DNA of 64,000 nucleotides from Symbiobacterium thermophilum IAM 14863 (GTDB lineage Bacteria; Bacillota; Sulfobacillia; Symbiobacteriales; Symbiobacteriaceae): NCBI RefSeq assembly GCF_000009905.1, contig NC_006177.1, forward strand, positions 3,420,595 through 3,484,594. Reading direction: 5' to 3'. Below, piece by piece: positions 9,478 through 17,975 of the stretch. The position numbers and the translations under genes were made by a program. Each line of letters opens with the position of its first letter. Within the stretch, counting starts at the first letter, position 1. The notes beneath the pieces are model-generated. The model was given only the letters and a program-made list of their open reading frames with translations, had not been told where the DNA came from and made no database searches.

Positions 9478-9511
9478 CTGGTTCCCGCCTCTGGAACTCG
9501 CAGGGAACCAG
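9478..9511. promoter_or_regulatory. 9-bp inverted repeat in divergent promoter region
   Basis: CTGGTTCCC at 9478-9486 and GGGAACCAG at 9503-9511, perfectly complementary, 16 bases apart. It lies between the dehydrogenase-bce operon (minus) and the histidine phosphatase (plus). The size and position suit an operator for a dimeric regulator, for example the BceR-like protein, or a leader hairpin. No clear sigma-A boxes were picked out around it. Confidence 0.4.
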
Positions 9512-9531
9512 CGTCTTCAAGCGAACGTCCT

Positions 9532-10113
9532 ATGCGAGTCCAATGGAAACACGTCCGGGAAGCGGTGAATTCGACTGTGAAGATTGGCCTGGTGAGACAC
9601 TTCCGCGTAAAGCATGCCTATCCTGCGAAGCTGCTGGTGACGCCCGACGAGGTCGCCGAGTGGTTCGCGGGCTACGACAACGCCGACATTGAATACGGCC
9701 ACGTCGACCTCAGCGGCGGCGACTGGCAGCACTGCTTCTGCAGCGACCTCCCCAGGGCCGTCAAGACCGCCCGGGCGATCTTCCCCGGTGAGATCATCAT
9801 CCTGAAGGACCTGCGCGAGATCGAGCCGTACCCCTTCCGCGGCAACCGCATCAAGCTCCCGTTCCTGGTCTGGGCGGTGCTGGTGCGGCTGGTCTGGTAC
9901 TTTAAGTCCCACCCCAACGTCGAAAGCCGGCGGGCGGTGCGGGAGCGGGTCAGGCGGGTGGTCGACCGGGTGCTGCAGTCCGACAGCGACGCCCTGGTCG
10001 TCAGCCACGCGGCCCTGATGCCGTTCCTGCGCAGCGAGCTGAAGCGGCGCGGCTTCCGGGGGCCCTGGTTCGGCCACGCAGCCAACGGACTGCTGTACGT
10101 CTTCGAACGGTAA
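9532..10113 (+). CDS. histidine phosphatase superfamily protein
   Basis: 193 residues. The phosphohistidine motif is LVRHFRVKH, an RHG variant with Phe in place of Gly, and the second catalytic histidine is in VSHAALM. A third conserved block is [10 protein letters not shown]. The central segment around [13 protein letters not shown] is unusually hydrophobic. The start is uncertain: ATG 9532 lacks a ribosome site, and GTG 9577, just before KIGLVRH, would give 148-residue-plus homologous core (178 residues). Monocistronic, followed by a strong terminator. The substrate is unknown. Confidence 0.8.
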   Translation: MRVQWKHVREAVNSTVKIGLVRHFRVKHAYPAKLLVTPDEVAEWFAGYDNADIEYGHVDLSGGDWQHCFCSDLPRAVKTARAIFPGEIIILKDLREIEPYPFRGNRIKLPFLVWAVLVRLVWYFKSHPNVESRRAVRERVRRVVDRVLQSDSDALVVSHAALMPFLRSELKRRGFRGPWFGHAANGLLYVFER

Positions 10114-10175
10114 GACGCTCCGGCGGTCGGCTGTTACGCCATGCCACGGAGCAGGGGAGGCCCCGAACGGATCAA

Positions 10176-10210
10176 AGCGGCTCTCCCGGCATGTAGCCGG
10201 GAGAGCCGCT
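10176..10210. terminator. bidirectional terminator
   Basis: Perfect 15-bp stem (10176-10190 with 10196-10210) and a five-base loop, followed on plus by AATTGCTTCGTTT. It separates the convergent histidine phosphatase and ABC importer genes. Confidence 0.85.
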
Positions 10211-10233
10211 AATTGCTTCGTTTGGACTTCGGA

Positions 10234-11280
10234 TCACCGGGCAAGCGCCAGCGGCGCCCCGGCGTTGAAGTTGAAGGTCGTCTCCGCGCCCTCCGGCATC
10301 CGGCGGTGCTGCCCGTGCATCACCGCCACCAGCCGCTGGTCCCCGACCTGGATCACGTACTCGGTCACCCGGCCCAGGAACACGGCCCGCCGAACCGTCC
10401 CGGTGAAGGGGCCGTCGCCCAGCGTGACCTCCTCCGGCCGGACCGCCACCTTCACCTCCTGGCCCGCTGCAATCCCGTACGGATTGCGGACCTGCACCTT
10501 CCGGCCCAGGAGCTCGGCCTCGTCGGGACCGGTCATGCGCCCGGGGATGAGGTTCACCCCGCCGATGAAGTCCGCCACGAAGCTGTTGCGGGGCTGGAAG
10601 TAGATCTCCTCGGGCGAGCCCGCCTGCTCCACCTGGCCGCCGTTCATGATCACCACGTAATCGGAGATGGCCATCGCCTCCTCCTGGTCGTGGGTGACGT
10701 AGACGGTGGTGACGCCCAGGTTCCGCTGCAGCTCACGGATGTCCTGCCGCACCTGGATGCGCAGCTTCGCATCCAGGTTGGAGAGCGGCTCGTCGAAGAG
10801 CAGGATCTTCGGCGACATCACCAGCGCCCGGGCGAGTGCGACCCGCTGCTGCTGGCCGCCGGAGAGCTGGTTGGGCTGCCTGTCCGCCATGTTGCTGAGG
10901 CCCATCATCTCCAACTTCTCGTGAACCGCCCGCTTCAGCTCCGCCTCGGGCACCTTCCGGAGCCGCAGGCCGTAGGCGACGTTCTCAAAGACGGTAAGGT
11001 GCGGGAAGAGGGCGTAGTTCTGGAAGACCATCGCCGTTTCGCGCTTGTTGGGCGGCACATGGGTGATGGGCTTGTCGTCCAGGTAGATCTCCCCGGAGGT
11101 GGGGGTCTCCAGGCCCGCGATCATCCGGAGGATCGTCGTCTTGCCGCAGCCGGAAGGGCCGAGCAGGGTGACGAAGGCGCCCGCCGGGAAGTCCAGCGAG
11201 ACATCGTTCACCGCCCGCACGGTCCGCTTCTGGGATTCGAACTCTTTCACCAGGTTCGCCAATCGCAGAGTCGAGCGCAT
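10234..11280 (-). CDS. ABC importer ATP-binding protein (FbpC/PotA-like)
   Basis: 348 residues. Walker A GPSGCGKT, Q-loop FQNYALFPH, signature LSGGQQQR and Walker B ILLFDEPLSNLD are followed by a C-terminal TOBE region (from about residue 240). This is the CUT1/Fe3+/polyamine importer type. It starts 12 bases after the permease stop with a GGAGG site, so it is the last gene of the binding protein-permease-ATPase operon. The substrate is shared with the partners: ferric iron, 2-aminoethylphosphonate or a similar small anion. Confidence 0.93.
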   Translation of the reverse strand: MRSTLRLANLVKEFESQKRTVRAVNDVSLDFPAGAFVTLLGPSGCGKTTILRMIAGLETPTSGEIYLDDKPITHVPPNKRETAMVFQNYALFPHLTVFENVAYGLRLRKVPEAELKRAVHEKLEMMGLSNMADRQPNQLSGGQQQRVALARALVMSPKILLFDEPLSNLDAKLRIQVRQDIRELQRNLGVTTVYVTHDQEEAMAISDYVVIMNGGQVEQAGSPEEIYFQPRNSFVADFIGGVNLIPGRMTGPDEAELLGRKVQVRNPYGIAAGQEVKVAVRPEEVTLGDGPFTGTVRRAVFLGRVTEYVIQVGDQRLVAVMHGQHRRMPEGAETTFNFNAGAPLALAR

Positions 11281-11292
11281 GCCAGGCCCCTC

Positions 11293-12963
11293 CTACAGGT
11301 CCGTAATGCTGGTCTTAATGCCGAACAGCCGCAGGATCATGGACAGCAGGACCGTCACCGCCAGGACGATGAGGATCAGCACCACCGAGTAGGCCGAGGC
11401 GTAACCCCAACGCCCCACGTCCACCTGGTTGAGGATGGCGGTGGTCAGCAGGTTGTACTTGGCAGAGACCAGGAAGATCACCTGGGAGACCGCCGTCATC
11501 GCCCGCACGAAGCTGTACAGGAGGCCGGAGAAGAAGGCGGAGCCCATGAGCGGAAGCATCACCTTCATGAAGGTCTGCGTCGTCGTGGCGCCCATGTTGA
11601 TGGAGGCCTCCTCCATCGACGGGTCGATCTGCTGCAGCGCGGCGATGCCCGAACGAATGCCGACCGGCATGTTGCGGAAGATGAAGGCGATGACCAGGAT
11701 GGTCCCGGTTCCCGTCAGGACGATCGGCGGCTTGTTGAAGGCCAGGATGTAACCGATACCGATGACCGTGCCGGGGATCGCCAGGGAGAGCATCGAGACG
11801 AACTCGATGACGCTGCGGCCGAAGAACCGCTTCTTCGTCACCAGGTAGGCGATGATCATGCCCAGGAAGCCGGCGATCGGGGCCGAAATCAGGGCGAGCC
11901 GGGTGGTGTCGTAGATGGGCTTCATGCCCAGGCCCAGCACGTACTTGAAGTTGTCCAGGGTGAACGTCCAGTTGATGCCCCAGAGCTTGATGAAGGCGTT
12001 AATGGGAATCAGGGCGTACATGCCGATGACCACCAGCGTGATCAGGCTCAGCACCGTGAAGAGCGGCCAGACGACCCACGGATCCGTGATCTGCGAGCGC
12101 TCCCGGGCCGGCTTCCCGGTGACGGTCACGTACGAACGGCCTGCCAGCCAGTAGCGCTGAATCGTGAAGACCGCTACGGTGATGAAGAGCAGCAGCACGG
12201 CCACGGCAGAACCGCCCTGCAGGTCGTACCCGCCGATGGCCTGCTGGTAGATCTGCACGGCGAGCACCATGAAGTTGCCGCCGATCACCATCGGGTTGCT
12301 GAAGTCCGCCAGGGCCTGGATGAAGACCAGCAGGAACGCGTTGGCCAGTCCGGGCAGCAGCAGCGGCAGCGTGACGGTGCGGAAGACCTGCCAGCGGGAG
12401 GCCCCGGCGTTGCGGGACGCCTCCTCCAGGCTGACATCGATGTTCTGGAGAAGCCCGATCAGGGTCAGGAAGGTGACCGGGAACTCGCTGAGCACCATGA
12501 CGAGCACGAGGCCGCCGAACCCGTAGATGTTGGCGTTCTCAATCCCCAGGAGAGTCCGGGTGATAAGTCCGGTCCGGCCGAACAGCAGGATGGCCGACAG
12601 AGAGACCACGAAGGGCGGGGAGACGACCGGCAGAATCGCCAGCGTCCGGAAGAGGCCCTTCAGGGGGATCTTCACGTAGGCCACGGCGTAGGCGAACAGG
12701 AAGCCGATGGCGGTGGCGATAAGGCTTACGGTGGTACAGAGTAGCAGCGTGTTGCCGAAGATCTTCACGATCCGCTCGCTGCTGATGACGTCCCAGTAGG
12801 CCTGCAAGGAGATGCCGCTGGGCGTCATGACGCTTTGCTTCAGCACCTGGAAGATCGGGTTGACGATGAAGAGCCAGAGGGCACCGGCGACCAGCAGGAT
12901 GGTGACCAGCACCACGGGCTCCAAGGAGGCGCTGCGCTTGCGGCGGGCGGCGATAGAGGCCAC
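11293..12963 (-). CDS. ABC importer permease with two fused transmembrane domains (FbpB-like)
   Basis: 556 residues from a GTG start preceded by GAGGAGGG. About twelve membrane helices form two halves. Each half has an EAA-type loop that contacts the ATPase (SLEEASRNAGAS and SMEEASINMGAT). A single-chain double permease is the FbpB/ThiP architecture. It lies downstream of the binding protein, separated by a hairpin that may reduce its expression. Confidence 0.93.
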   Translation of the reverse strand: MASIAARRKRSASLEPVVLVTILLVAGALWLFIVNPIFQVLKQSVMTPSGISLQAYWDVISSERIVKIFGNTLLLCTTVSLIATAIGFLFAYAVAYVKIPLKGLFRTLAILPVVSPPFVVSLSAILLFGRTGLITRTLLGIENANIYGFGGLVLVMVLSEFPVTFLTLIGLLQNIDVSLEEASRNAGASRWQVFRTVTLPLLLPGLANAFLLVFIQALADFSNPMVIGGNFMVLAVQIYQQAIGGYDLQGGSAVAVLLLFITVAVFTIQRYWLAGRSYVTVTGKPARERSQITDPWVVWPLFTVLSLITLVVIGMYALIPINAFIKLWGINWTFTLDNFKYVLGLGMKPIYDTTRLALISAPIAGFLGMIIAYLVTKKRFFGRSVIEFVSMLSLAIPGTVIGIGYILAFNKPPIVLTGTGTILVIAFIFRNMPVGIRSGIAALQQIDPSMEEASINMGATTTQTFMKVMLPLMGSAFFSGLLYSFVRAMTAVSQVIFLVSAKYNLLTTAILNQVDVGRWGYASAYSVVLILIVLAVTVLLSMILRLFGIKTSITDL

Positions 12964-12987
12964 GTGTTACACCCTCCTCGATACGTC

Positions 12988-13015
12988 AAGGGCCGGGCTG
13001 GAGAGCCCGGCCCTT
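12988..13015 (-). terminator. intercistronic attenuator hairpin
   Basis: A 12-bp perfect stem (12988-12999 with 13004-13015) and four-base loop between the binding-protein stop and the permease start. The position is typical of partial termination or mRNA stabilisation that keeps binding protein in excess over the membrane components. Confidence 0.7.
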
Positions 13016-13025
13016 CCGTACTGTG

Positions 13026-14105
13026 CTACTGCATATTGACGGCCTTGGACCACTTCTCGACGAGCTGGGTCCGGTTGGCGCCCGCCCACTGCAGGTCGTA
13101 GTCGATGATCGTGACCTCGTCCAGCGAGAACGCCTCGGGCGGATTGGTCGCCTCCACGTTGGTCAGCGACTGGTAGGAGCCGTACTTCTGGCCGAGCTCC
13201 TGCGCCTCCTTGGTCAGGGCCCAGTCGATGAAGATCTTGGCCGCCTCCTCGTCGGGAGCGCCGTTGATCAGGGCGATGCCGCCAATCTCGTAGCCGGTGC
13301 CCTCCTTCGGGAAGGTGACGTCGAGGGGCATGCCCTCCTTGGCGTACTTCACGATGTCGTGAGCGAACGAGATCCCGATGAGCACCTCGCCGCGGCCGGC
13401 CATCTGGCCCGGGGCGGTACCCGACTTGGGATACTGGGCGACCTGCTCGTGCAGCTTGGTCATGTACTCCAGGCCCTTCTCCTCACCCATCAGCTGGACG
13501 ATGGTGGCCAGCAGGGTGTAGGAGGTGCCCGACGAACCGGGGTTGGCCAGGGCGATCTGGCCCTTGAACTCGGGCTTCAGCAGGTCCTCCCACGACTCAG
13601 GCGGGGTGAGCCCCTTCTCTTCCATCATCTTCGTGTTGTAGCCGAAGCCCAGGAGGCCGACGTAAATGCCGGTCCAGTAGCCCTCGGGATCCTTGAACTG
13701 ATCGGGAATCTTAGCGGCGTTGGGCGAGACGTACTGCGCCAGGAGCCCCTCCTCCTTGGCCGCCACGTAGGCGTCCGCCGGACCGCCGTACCAGACGCTG
13801 GCCTGCGGGTTCTCCTTCTCGGCCCGGATCCGGGTCAGCGTCTCGCCGGAGGACATGCGCACCCATTCCACCTTGATGCCGGTCTGGGCCTCAAACTCGG
13901 CCACGGCACCCTTCACATGGTCCTCCATCATGCCGGCGTAGATCACCAGCTTCTTGGGTTCGTTCGACTTCGGGGCCTCGGATGACGCGGGCGGGTTCGA
14001 AGTCGAAGGCGTGGTCGACGGGGCCGGAGTCTGCTTCGAGCCGCAGCCGGCGAGAACCAGGAGGCTCGCGGCCAGGGTGAGAGCCAGAGTCCGCTTCCAC
14101 ATCAT
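13026..14105 (-). CDS. extracellular solute-binding lipoprotein (FbpA/PhnS-like)
   Basis: 359 residues from ATG 14105, with GGAGGG upstream. A lipoprotein signal peptide ends in the lipobox LAGC, then a Pro/Ser/Thr-rich linker. The mature domain begins KKLVIYAGMM and contains VWYGGPADAY and ANPGSSGTSY, as in binding-protein families for Fe3+ and 2-aminoethylphosphonate. It is anchored outside the membrane and feeds the adjacent double permease. The iron-ligand tyrosines of FbpA cannot be assigned with confidence, so the substrate stays open. Confidence 0.88.
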   Translation of the reverse strand: MMWKRTLALTLAASLLVLAGCGSKQTPAPSTTPSTSNPPASSEAPKSNEPKKLVIYAGMMEDHVKGAVAEFEAQTGIKVEWVRMSSGETLTRIRAEKENPQASVWYGGPADAYVAAKEEGLLAQYVSPNAAKIPDQFKDPEGYWTGIYVGLLGFGYNTKMMEEKGLTPPESWEDLLKPEFKGQIALANPGSSGTSYTLLATIVQLMGEEKGLEYMTKLHEQVAQYPKSGTAPGQMAGRGEVLIGISFAHDIVKYAKEGMPLDVTFPKEGTGYEIGGIALINGAPDEEAAKIFIDWALTKEAQELGQKYGSYQSLTNVEATNPPEAFSLDEVTIIDYDLQWAGANRTQLVEKWSKAVNMQ

Positions 14106-14204
14106 GCTTCCCTCCGTATGCGTGAGAGAGATCCTCCAAAAGTAGGAGACAGTGTAATCGTACATTCGAACGACCTTTCCGTGTATCCGTAGCCTCGCGT
14201 ACAC

Positions 14205-14228
14205 CGTGTCCGGGAATTCCCGGACACG
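14205..14228. promoter_or_regulatory. 24-bp perfect palindrome upstream of the importer operon
   Basis: The half-site CGTGTCCGGGAA is followed directly by its exact complement. It lies about 100 bases before the binding-protein start and 17 bases after the LuxR-type regulator stop. It could be a terminator for the regulator gene, but no T-run follows. The alternative is a binding site for that regulator. The importer promoter has a plausible -10 TACACT near 14152 but no good -35, which would suit activator-dependent expression. Confidence 0.5.
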
Positions 14229-14245
14229 GCTGCCGATGGTGCGGA

Positions 14246-14857
14246 TCAGGTCAGTTTGTGCTCCAGGGCGTAGCGAACCATCTCCGACCGGGTGTAGACG
14301 CCGAGTTTCTCACAGATCCGGGTCTTGTAAGTTTCAACCGTTCGTACGCTCACGTTCAGCTGCAAAGCAATTTCCTGGTTGGTATGGCCCAGGGCCACCA
14401 GGCGGAGCACCTCCAGCTCCCGGGGGCTGAGCGGCACCGACTTGCGCTCGCCGCCCGCCTTCTCCTCCACGAGCTTGGCGGCCAGGGTGGGATAGATGTA
14501 CGTCTGGCCCGAAAGCACGGCGCGGATGGCCGAGAACAGCTCCACGTCGGCTGCCTCTTTGAGGACGTAACCGCTGCCGCCCGCCTGAATCACCTGCCGC
14601 ACGTAAGCGGGATCGTCGTGCATCGTCAGCACCAGCACCCGGGTCATCTCCGAAAGCTGGCGCAGGTACAGAAGGCCGTTCCCATCGGGCATGGAAAGGT
14701 CCAGGATGACCAGCTCCGGCCGCAACTCCTGCGCCTTCTGCACCGTCTCCGGCCCGCTGGACGCCTCCCCGACCACTTCGAAGTCGGGATGGCTCTCCAG
14801 CAGCATCCGCAGCCCCGTCCTGACGACCCGATGATCATCGGCGATCAAGATGCGCAT
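14246..14857 (-). CDS. NarL/LuxR-family response regulator
   Basis: 203 residues. The receiver domain has ADDH at 6-9 and phosphoacceptor Asp53 in LVILDLSMP; a C-terminal LuxR helix-turn-helix includes LSPRELEVLRLVALGHTNQE and SVRTVETYK. The start overlaps the kinase gene by 23 bases. It is the cognate regulator of the kinase upstream and the likely activator of the neighbouring importer operon. Confidence 0.94.
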   Translation of the reverse strand: MRILIADDHRVVRTGLRMLLESHPDFEVVGEASSGPETVQKAQELRPELVILDLSMPDGNGLLYLRQLSEMTRVLVLTMHDDPAYVRQVIQAGGSGYVLKEAADVELFSAIRAVLSGQTYIYPTLAAKLVEEKAGGERKSVPLSPRELEVLRLVALGHTNQEIALQLNVSVRTVETYKTRICEKLGVYTRSEMVRYALEHKLT

Positions 14858-16274
14858 CCGACTCGTCCTCCTTCTCGCGCGGGACCGCGATAAACAGGGT
14901 GGTGCCGCTTTCCGGACTGGATTCGATGGTCATGCGGCCACTCACCAGCGCCAGCCGCTCGCTGATCCCGGTCAGGCCGGTTCCCTCCCGGGGCGCGCCC
15001 GGATCGAACCCCCGGCCGTCGTCCTCGATCACCAGCCGCACGTCCGGCCCGCGCAGGTCCAGCACGATGCCGAAGTGGCGGGCCTGGCTGTGGCGGGCCA
15101 CGTTGGTGAGCGCCTCCTGCGTGATCCGGTAGAGCGTTGTCTCCACCACCGGAGGGAGGCGGACGGACTCATCGCCCACCACCTGGACCGTCCCCTCGAT
15201 GCCGTGGTAGCGGGCGAAGTCGCCGGCATAGCGCCGGATCGCCGCGACGAGCCCGATGTCGTCCAGCACCGCCGGGCGCAGGTCGCGGGAGAGCCGCCGC
15301 ACCGACTCCAGCGTGCCGGCGGCCAGGTCGCGCAGGTACGTCACCTGACTCTGGCGCTCCGCATCCCCCTCTTCCAGGACCCGCAGACCGACGATCAGGC
15401 CGGTCAGCGCCTGGCCGACCTCGTCGTGCAGTTCCCGGGAGATCCGCGCCCGCTCCTCCTCCTGTGCCGTGAGCACCTTCTGCAGCAAGGCCTTGCGGGC
15501 GGCCTCCTTCCGGACCACCAGGGCGCGGGTGCGGGCCAGGTCCCGAACCATCTGGTTAAAGGCCTCTGCCAGGTGCCCGAACTCGTCGGCCGGGCCGGGC
15601 CGCACCCGCACGGTCAGGTCGCCCCGGCCCACCGCCTGGGCGGCGCGGACCAGCTGCGGCACCCGGACGGTCACCTTCCAGATGCCCAGGTAGCCGAGCA
15701 GGACCGCCAGCACGCAGGCCAGCGCCAGCGTCAGCATCTGCCGGCGCCGCATGTCCCGGAGCATCGCCATCAGATGCGCCTCGGACAGCCCGACCCGCAC
15801 GTGCCCGGCCAGTCCGTCCACGATCAGGGCGGTCGCGTCGTGGATCACCCCTTCCTCCGAGAGGAGCCACTGCACGTCCTCGGTCCGGTCAGGAGCGGCC
15901 GGGCGCTGGGTCAGCAGATCCCGGGGAAAGCCCCCGGCAAACGTGTGGGCCACCAGCCGCCCCCGGCTGTCCAGCACGAACGCGTACCGGACGTCGGGGT
16001 TGGTGGCCTGCACGTCGGCCAGGATCTCCCGTACCTCCAACGGATTGGCCGTCAGGAGCGGGTCGGTCACCCGCAGGGCGACGTTGCGGGCGATGGAGAG
16101 CGCCCGCTTGTCCAGCTCCTCCCGCAACGTCCGGGGCAGGGTCGCCTGCAGCTGGAGAATGGAGACAAGCCCCAGCGCAATGGTGAGCGCCAGAAGCACG
16201 GAGATCAGCTTGGCCCGGATGCCGAAAACGCGCAGCCTCGGCCGGCCTGACGCCTCCTGCCGCCGCATCCTCAC
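14835..16274 (-). CDS. membrane histidine kinase (HisKA_3/NarX-like, HAMP)
   Basis: 479 residues. A first membrane helix (about 22-42), an extracytoplasmic domain of about 135 residues, a second helix and a HAMP linker (VGRGDLTVRVRPGPADEFG) lead to a HisKA_3 dimerisation helix with the phosphohistidine in RISRELHDEVGQALT near residue 280. The ATPase domain follows (NVARHSQA, DDGRGF, GTGLTGI). The start overlaps the upstream binding-protein stop as GTGA. The periplasm-type domain probably senses the PhnD-like lipoprotein encoded next to it. Confidence 0.93.
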   Translation of the reverse strand: MRMRRQEASGRPRLRVFGIRAKLISVLLALTIALGLVSILQLQATLPRTLREELDKRALSIARNVALRVTDPLLTANPLEVREILADVQATNPDVRYAFVLDSRGRLVAHTFAGGFPRDLLTQRPAAPDRTEDVQWLLSEEGVIHDATALIVDGLAGHVRVGLSEAHLMAMLRDMRRRQMLTLALACVLAVLLGYLGIWKVTVRVPQLVRAAQAVGRGDLTVRVRPGPADEFGHLAEAFNQMVRDLARTRALVVRKEAARKALLQKVLTAQEEERARISRELHDEVGQALTGLIVGLRVLEEGDAERQSQVTYLRDLAAGTLESVRRLSRDLRPAVLDDIGLVAAIRRYAGDFARYHGIEGTVQVVGDESVRLPPVVETTLYRITQEALTNVARHSQARHFGIVLDLRGPDVRLVIEDDGRGFDPGAPREGTGLTGISERLALVSGRMTIESSPESGTTLFIAVPREKEDESDAHLDRR

Positions 16275-17200
16275 TTGCTCGCCTCCACCTCTTCCAGCAT
16301 GAGCCTGATCGGTTCGTACCAGGCGGGATCCGGAGCGACGAAACGGTCCAGGCGCAAGCTCTGCAGCACCGCCCGTCCCTCCTCATCCTCGCCCATCTGA
16401 AGGAAGACAGACTCCAGCTGTGCGACCAGCTCGGAACCGACCGTCGGGGAGACGACCACCGGCGGCGATCCGAGCGGCTCCGATGAGCCGATGGCACGCA
16501 GCCGCCGGGCCAGGTCGGGGTCCTCAGCGACCGCCATGTCGTAGATCACGCTGTTGACGGCGGCGCCGTCCACCAGCCCGTGGTCCAGGGCCTGAATCGC
16601 CTTGTCGTCGGTGCCGGTGAAGAGCGCCCGGTCGAAGAAGCGTTCCACCGCCTCATTCAGCTCAAGCACCAGCGTCTGCGGATAAAGCCAGCCGGTGGCG
16701 GAAACCGGGTCGGTGTAGGCAAACGTGTGTCCCTTCAGGTGGGCGAATTCTTCCAGGCCGCTGTAGCGGCGCACCAGGATCAGCGAGCGGTGCGTCGGTT
16801 CGCCCTGGTACTCGGGCACCGCCAGCGCCTTCAGGCCGAAGCCGTCGGCGCCCTGCACGTACGCGAGGCTGCCCACCAGCCCGAGCTGCACCCCGCCGGT
16901 GCGCAGGAGCTCAAGCATCTCCGTCTGTGAGGAGGCGAGGACCACCTCGACGTGCCGTTCCAGCTTGCTGTTCAGGTAGTCCAGCAGCGGCCCGTAACGG
17001 AGCAGGCTCTCCCGGGGCGACATCATGGTGGCCAGGCCGACCTTCAGGACCGGTCGCGGCGAGATGCCGACTGACCCGGCCGCCAGGGTGCGGTCGAGTT
17101 GGTTCAGTCGCACCTCGGGCAACTGGGGAGCCGAAGCGCAGCCCCACAGGCTCACCACCGCTGCCAGCAACAGGACAGACAGGGGGCGCCGCACGCGCAT
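16271..17200 (-). CDS. PhnD-like phosphate/phosphonate-family binding lipoprotein, probable sensor partner
   Basis: 309 residues from ATG 17200, directly after GGTGGAGGTGG. The signal peptide ends in lipobox LWGC. The mature protein matches the phosphonate-binding (PhnD) fold: VGLATMMSPRESLLRYGPLL near the start, GLVGSLAYV, and the TDPVSATGWLYP hinge block. No PhnC or PhnE permease genes follow; instead the gene is coupled to a histidine kinase. Three-gene binding protein-kinase-regulator units are known (PgtC-PgtB-PgtA logic), so I infer ligand sensing rather than transport. Confidence 0.85.
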   Translation of the reverse strand: MRVRRPLSVLLLAAVVSLWGCASAPQLPEVRLNQLDRTLAAGSVGISPRPVLKVGLATMMSPRESLLRYGPLLDYLNSKLERHVEVVLASSQTEMLELLRTGGVQLGLVGSLAYVQGADGFGLKALAVPEYQGEPTHRSLILVRRYSGLEEFAHLKGHTFAYTDPVSATGWLYPQTLVLELNEAVERFFDRALFTGTDDKAIQALDHGLVDGAAVNSVIYDMAVAEDPDLARRLRAIGSSEPLGSPPVVVSPTVGSELVAQLESVFLQMGEDEEGRAVLQSLRLDRFVAPDPAWYEPIRLMLEEVEASK

Positions 17201-17344
17201 CCACCTCCACCTACTTCGAGCCAACGGCTGATACTTCTCGTCTGGATTCTTTCGTACCTGCCGCGAATGCGGCATCAGCCGCCCGTTCAGGGCGGCAAAT
17301 GGTTGGCACGTCAGGAAGAGACATGAACAGGCCCCGCAAGCAGG

Positions 17345-17375
17345 AAGGCCACCACGCTCGGTGCGCGGTGGCCTT
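17345..17375 (-). terminator. hairpin terminator after the Mrr-fold gene
   Basis: 13-bp stem with one G-U pair (17345-17357 with 17363-17375), 22 bases downstream of the stop codon of the minus-strand Mrr-like gene. Confidence 0.65.
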
Positions 17376-17396
17376 GTGCCACATCCGGTCTCCCCT

Positions 17397-17975
17397 TCAC
17401 AAGGTCAGACCCTGGTGGCCGCTGAACCCAAACAGCGCCGTGTGGGGTGCGGACGTCAGGACCATCATCTCCTGCAGCCGGGTGCGGTCCACCAGGATCA
17501 CGTTGGCGGCCTCTCCCTGCTCGCGGGCCTCCTCGGTGAACTCGCCGCTGGTCACCACCATCGCCCGCTCGCAGCCGTACAGCAGCCGGGACGACTCCAC
17601 GGTCATGACGGGGATCGGGTCCACCGGATCGTCGGCCCGGTGCGCCCGCACCGCGATCCGCTGCTCCGTGGTCGGATGGGTCAGCACCAGGTCGACGCCG
17701 TAGTTGCCGACCGGCGGAGTGAACTGGACGGTGAAGCCGGCGGACCGGAAGAGGTAGGCGAGGTACTGCAGGAACTCCTGACCGCTCATCTGGTCGACGG
17801 CGGCCAGGTCAGCCCCGCGAAATCGCGCCTCGGCCTTCTCCCGGCGCCATTCGCCGATCCAGTACCGGATGGAGTCGATCACCTTGTAGCAGACGAGCAG
17901 TCCGCCGAAGTAAAGAAGCAACGCCCAACGCAGTTCCCACAGCACCCGGCCGACCGGTTCGAGCCAGGCCCACAC
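17397..17975 (-). CDS. membrane-anchored Mrr-like restriction-endonuclease-fold protein
   Basis: 192 residues from GTG 17975, chosen for the GGGAGG site upstream. One membrane helix lies at about 11-35; an Mrr-type domain follows from MSGQEFLQYLAYLF with Asp95 in NYGVDLVL. In active Mrr proteins the next strand carries Q-x-K; here that position reads R110-A-H112, so the catalytic lysine appears to be lost. The C-terminal AMVVTSGEFTEEAREQ block is typical of the family. It is transcribed away from an adjacent DNA methyltransferase. It may bind rather than cut DNA; nuclease activity should not be assumed. Confidence 0.8.
   Translation of the reverse strand: MWAWLEPVGRVLWELRWALLLYFGGLLVCYKVIDSIRYWIGEWRREKAEARFRGADLAAVDQMSGQEFLQYLAYLFRSAGFTVQFTPPVGNYGVDLVLTHPTTEQRIAVRAHRADDPVDPIPVMTVESSRLLYGCERAMVVTSGEFTEEAREQGEAANVILVDRTRLQEMMVLTSAPHTALFGFSGHQGLTL

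Noticed and set aside
10213-12744. 843-codon plus-strand frame opposite the ABC importer
   Set aside because: Composition (His, Asp, Gln, Arg) is the mirror of the intact minus-strand genes; no ribosome site.
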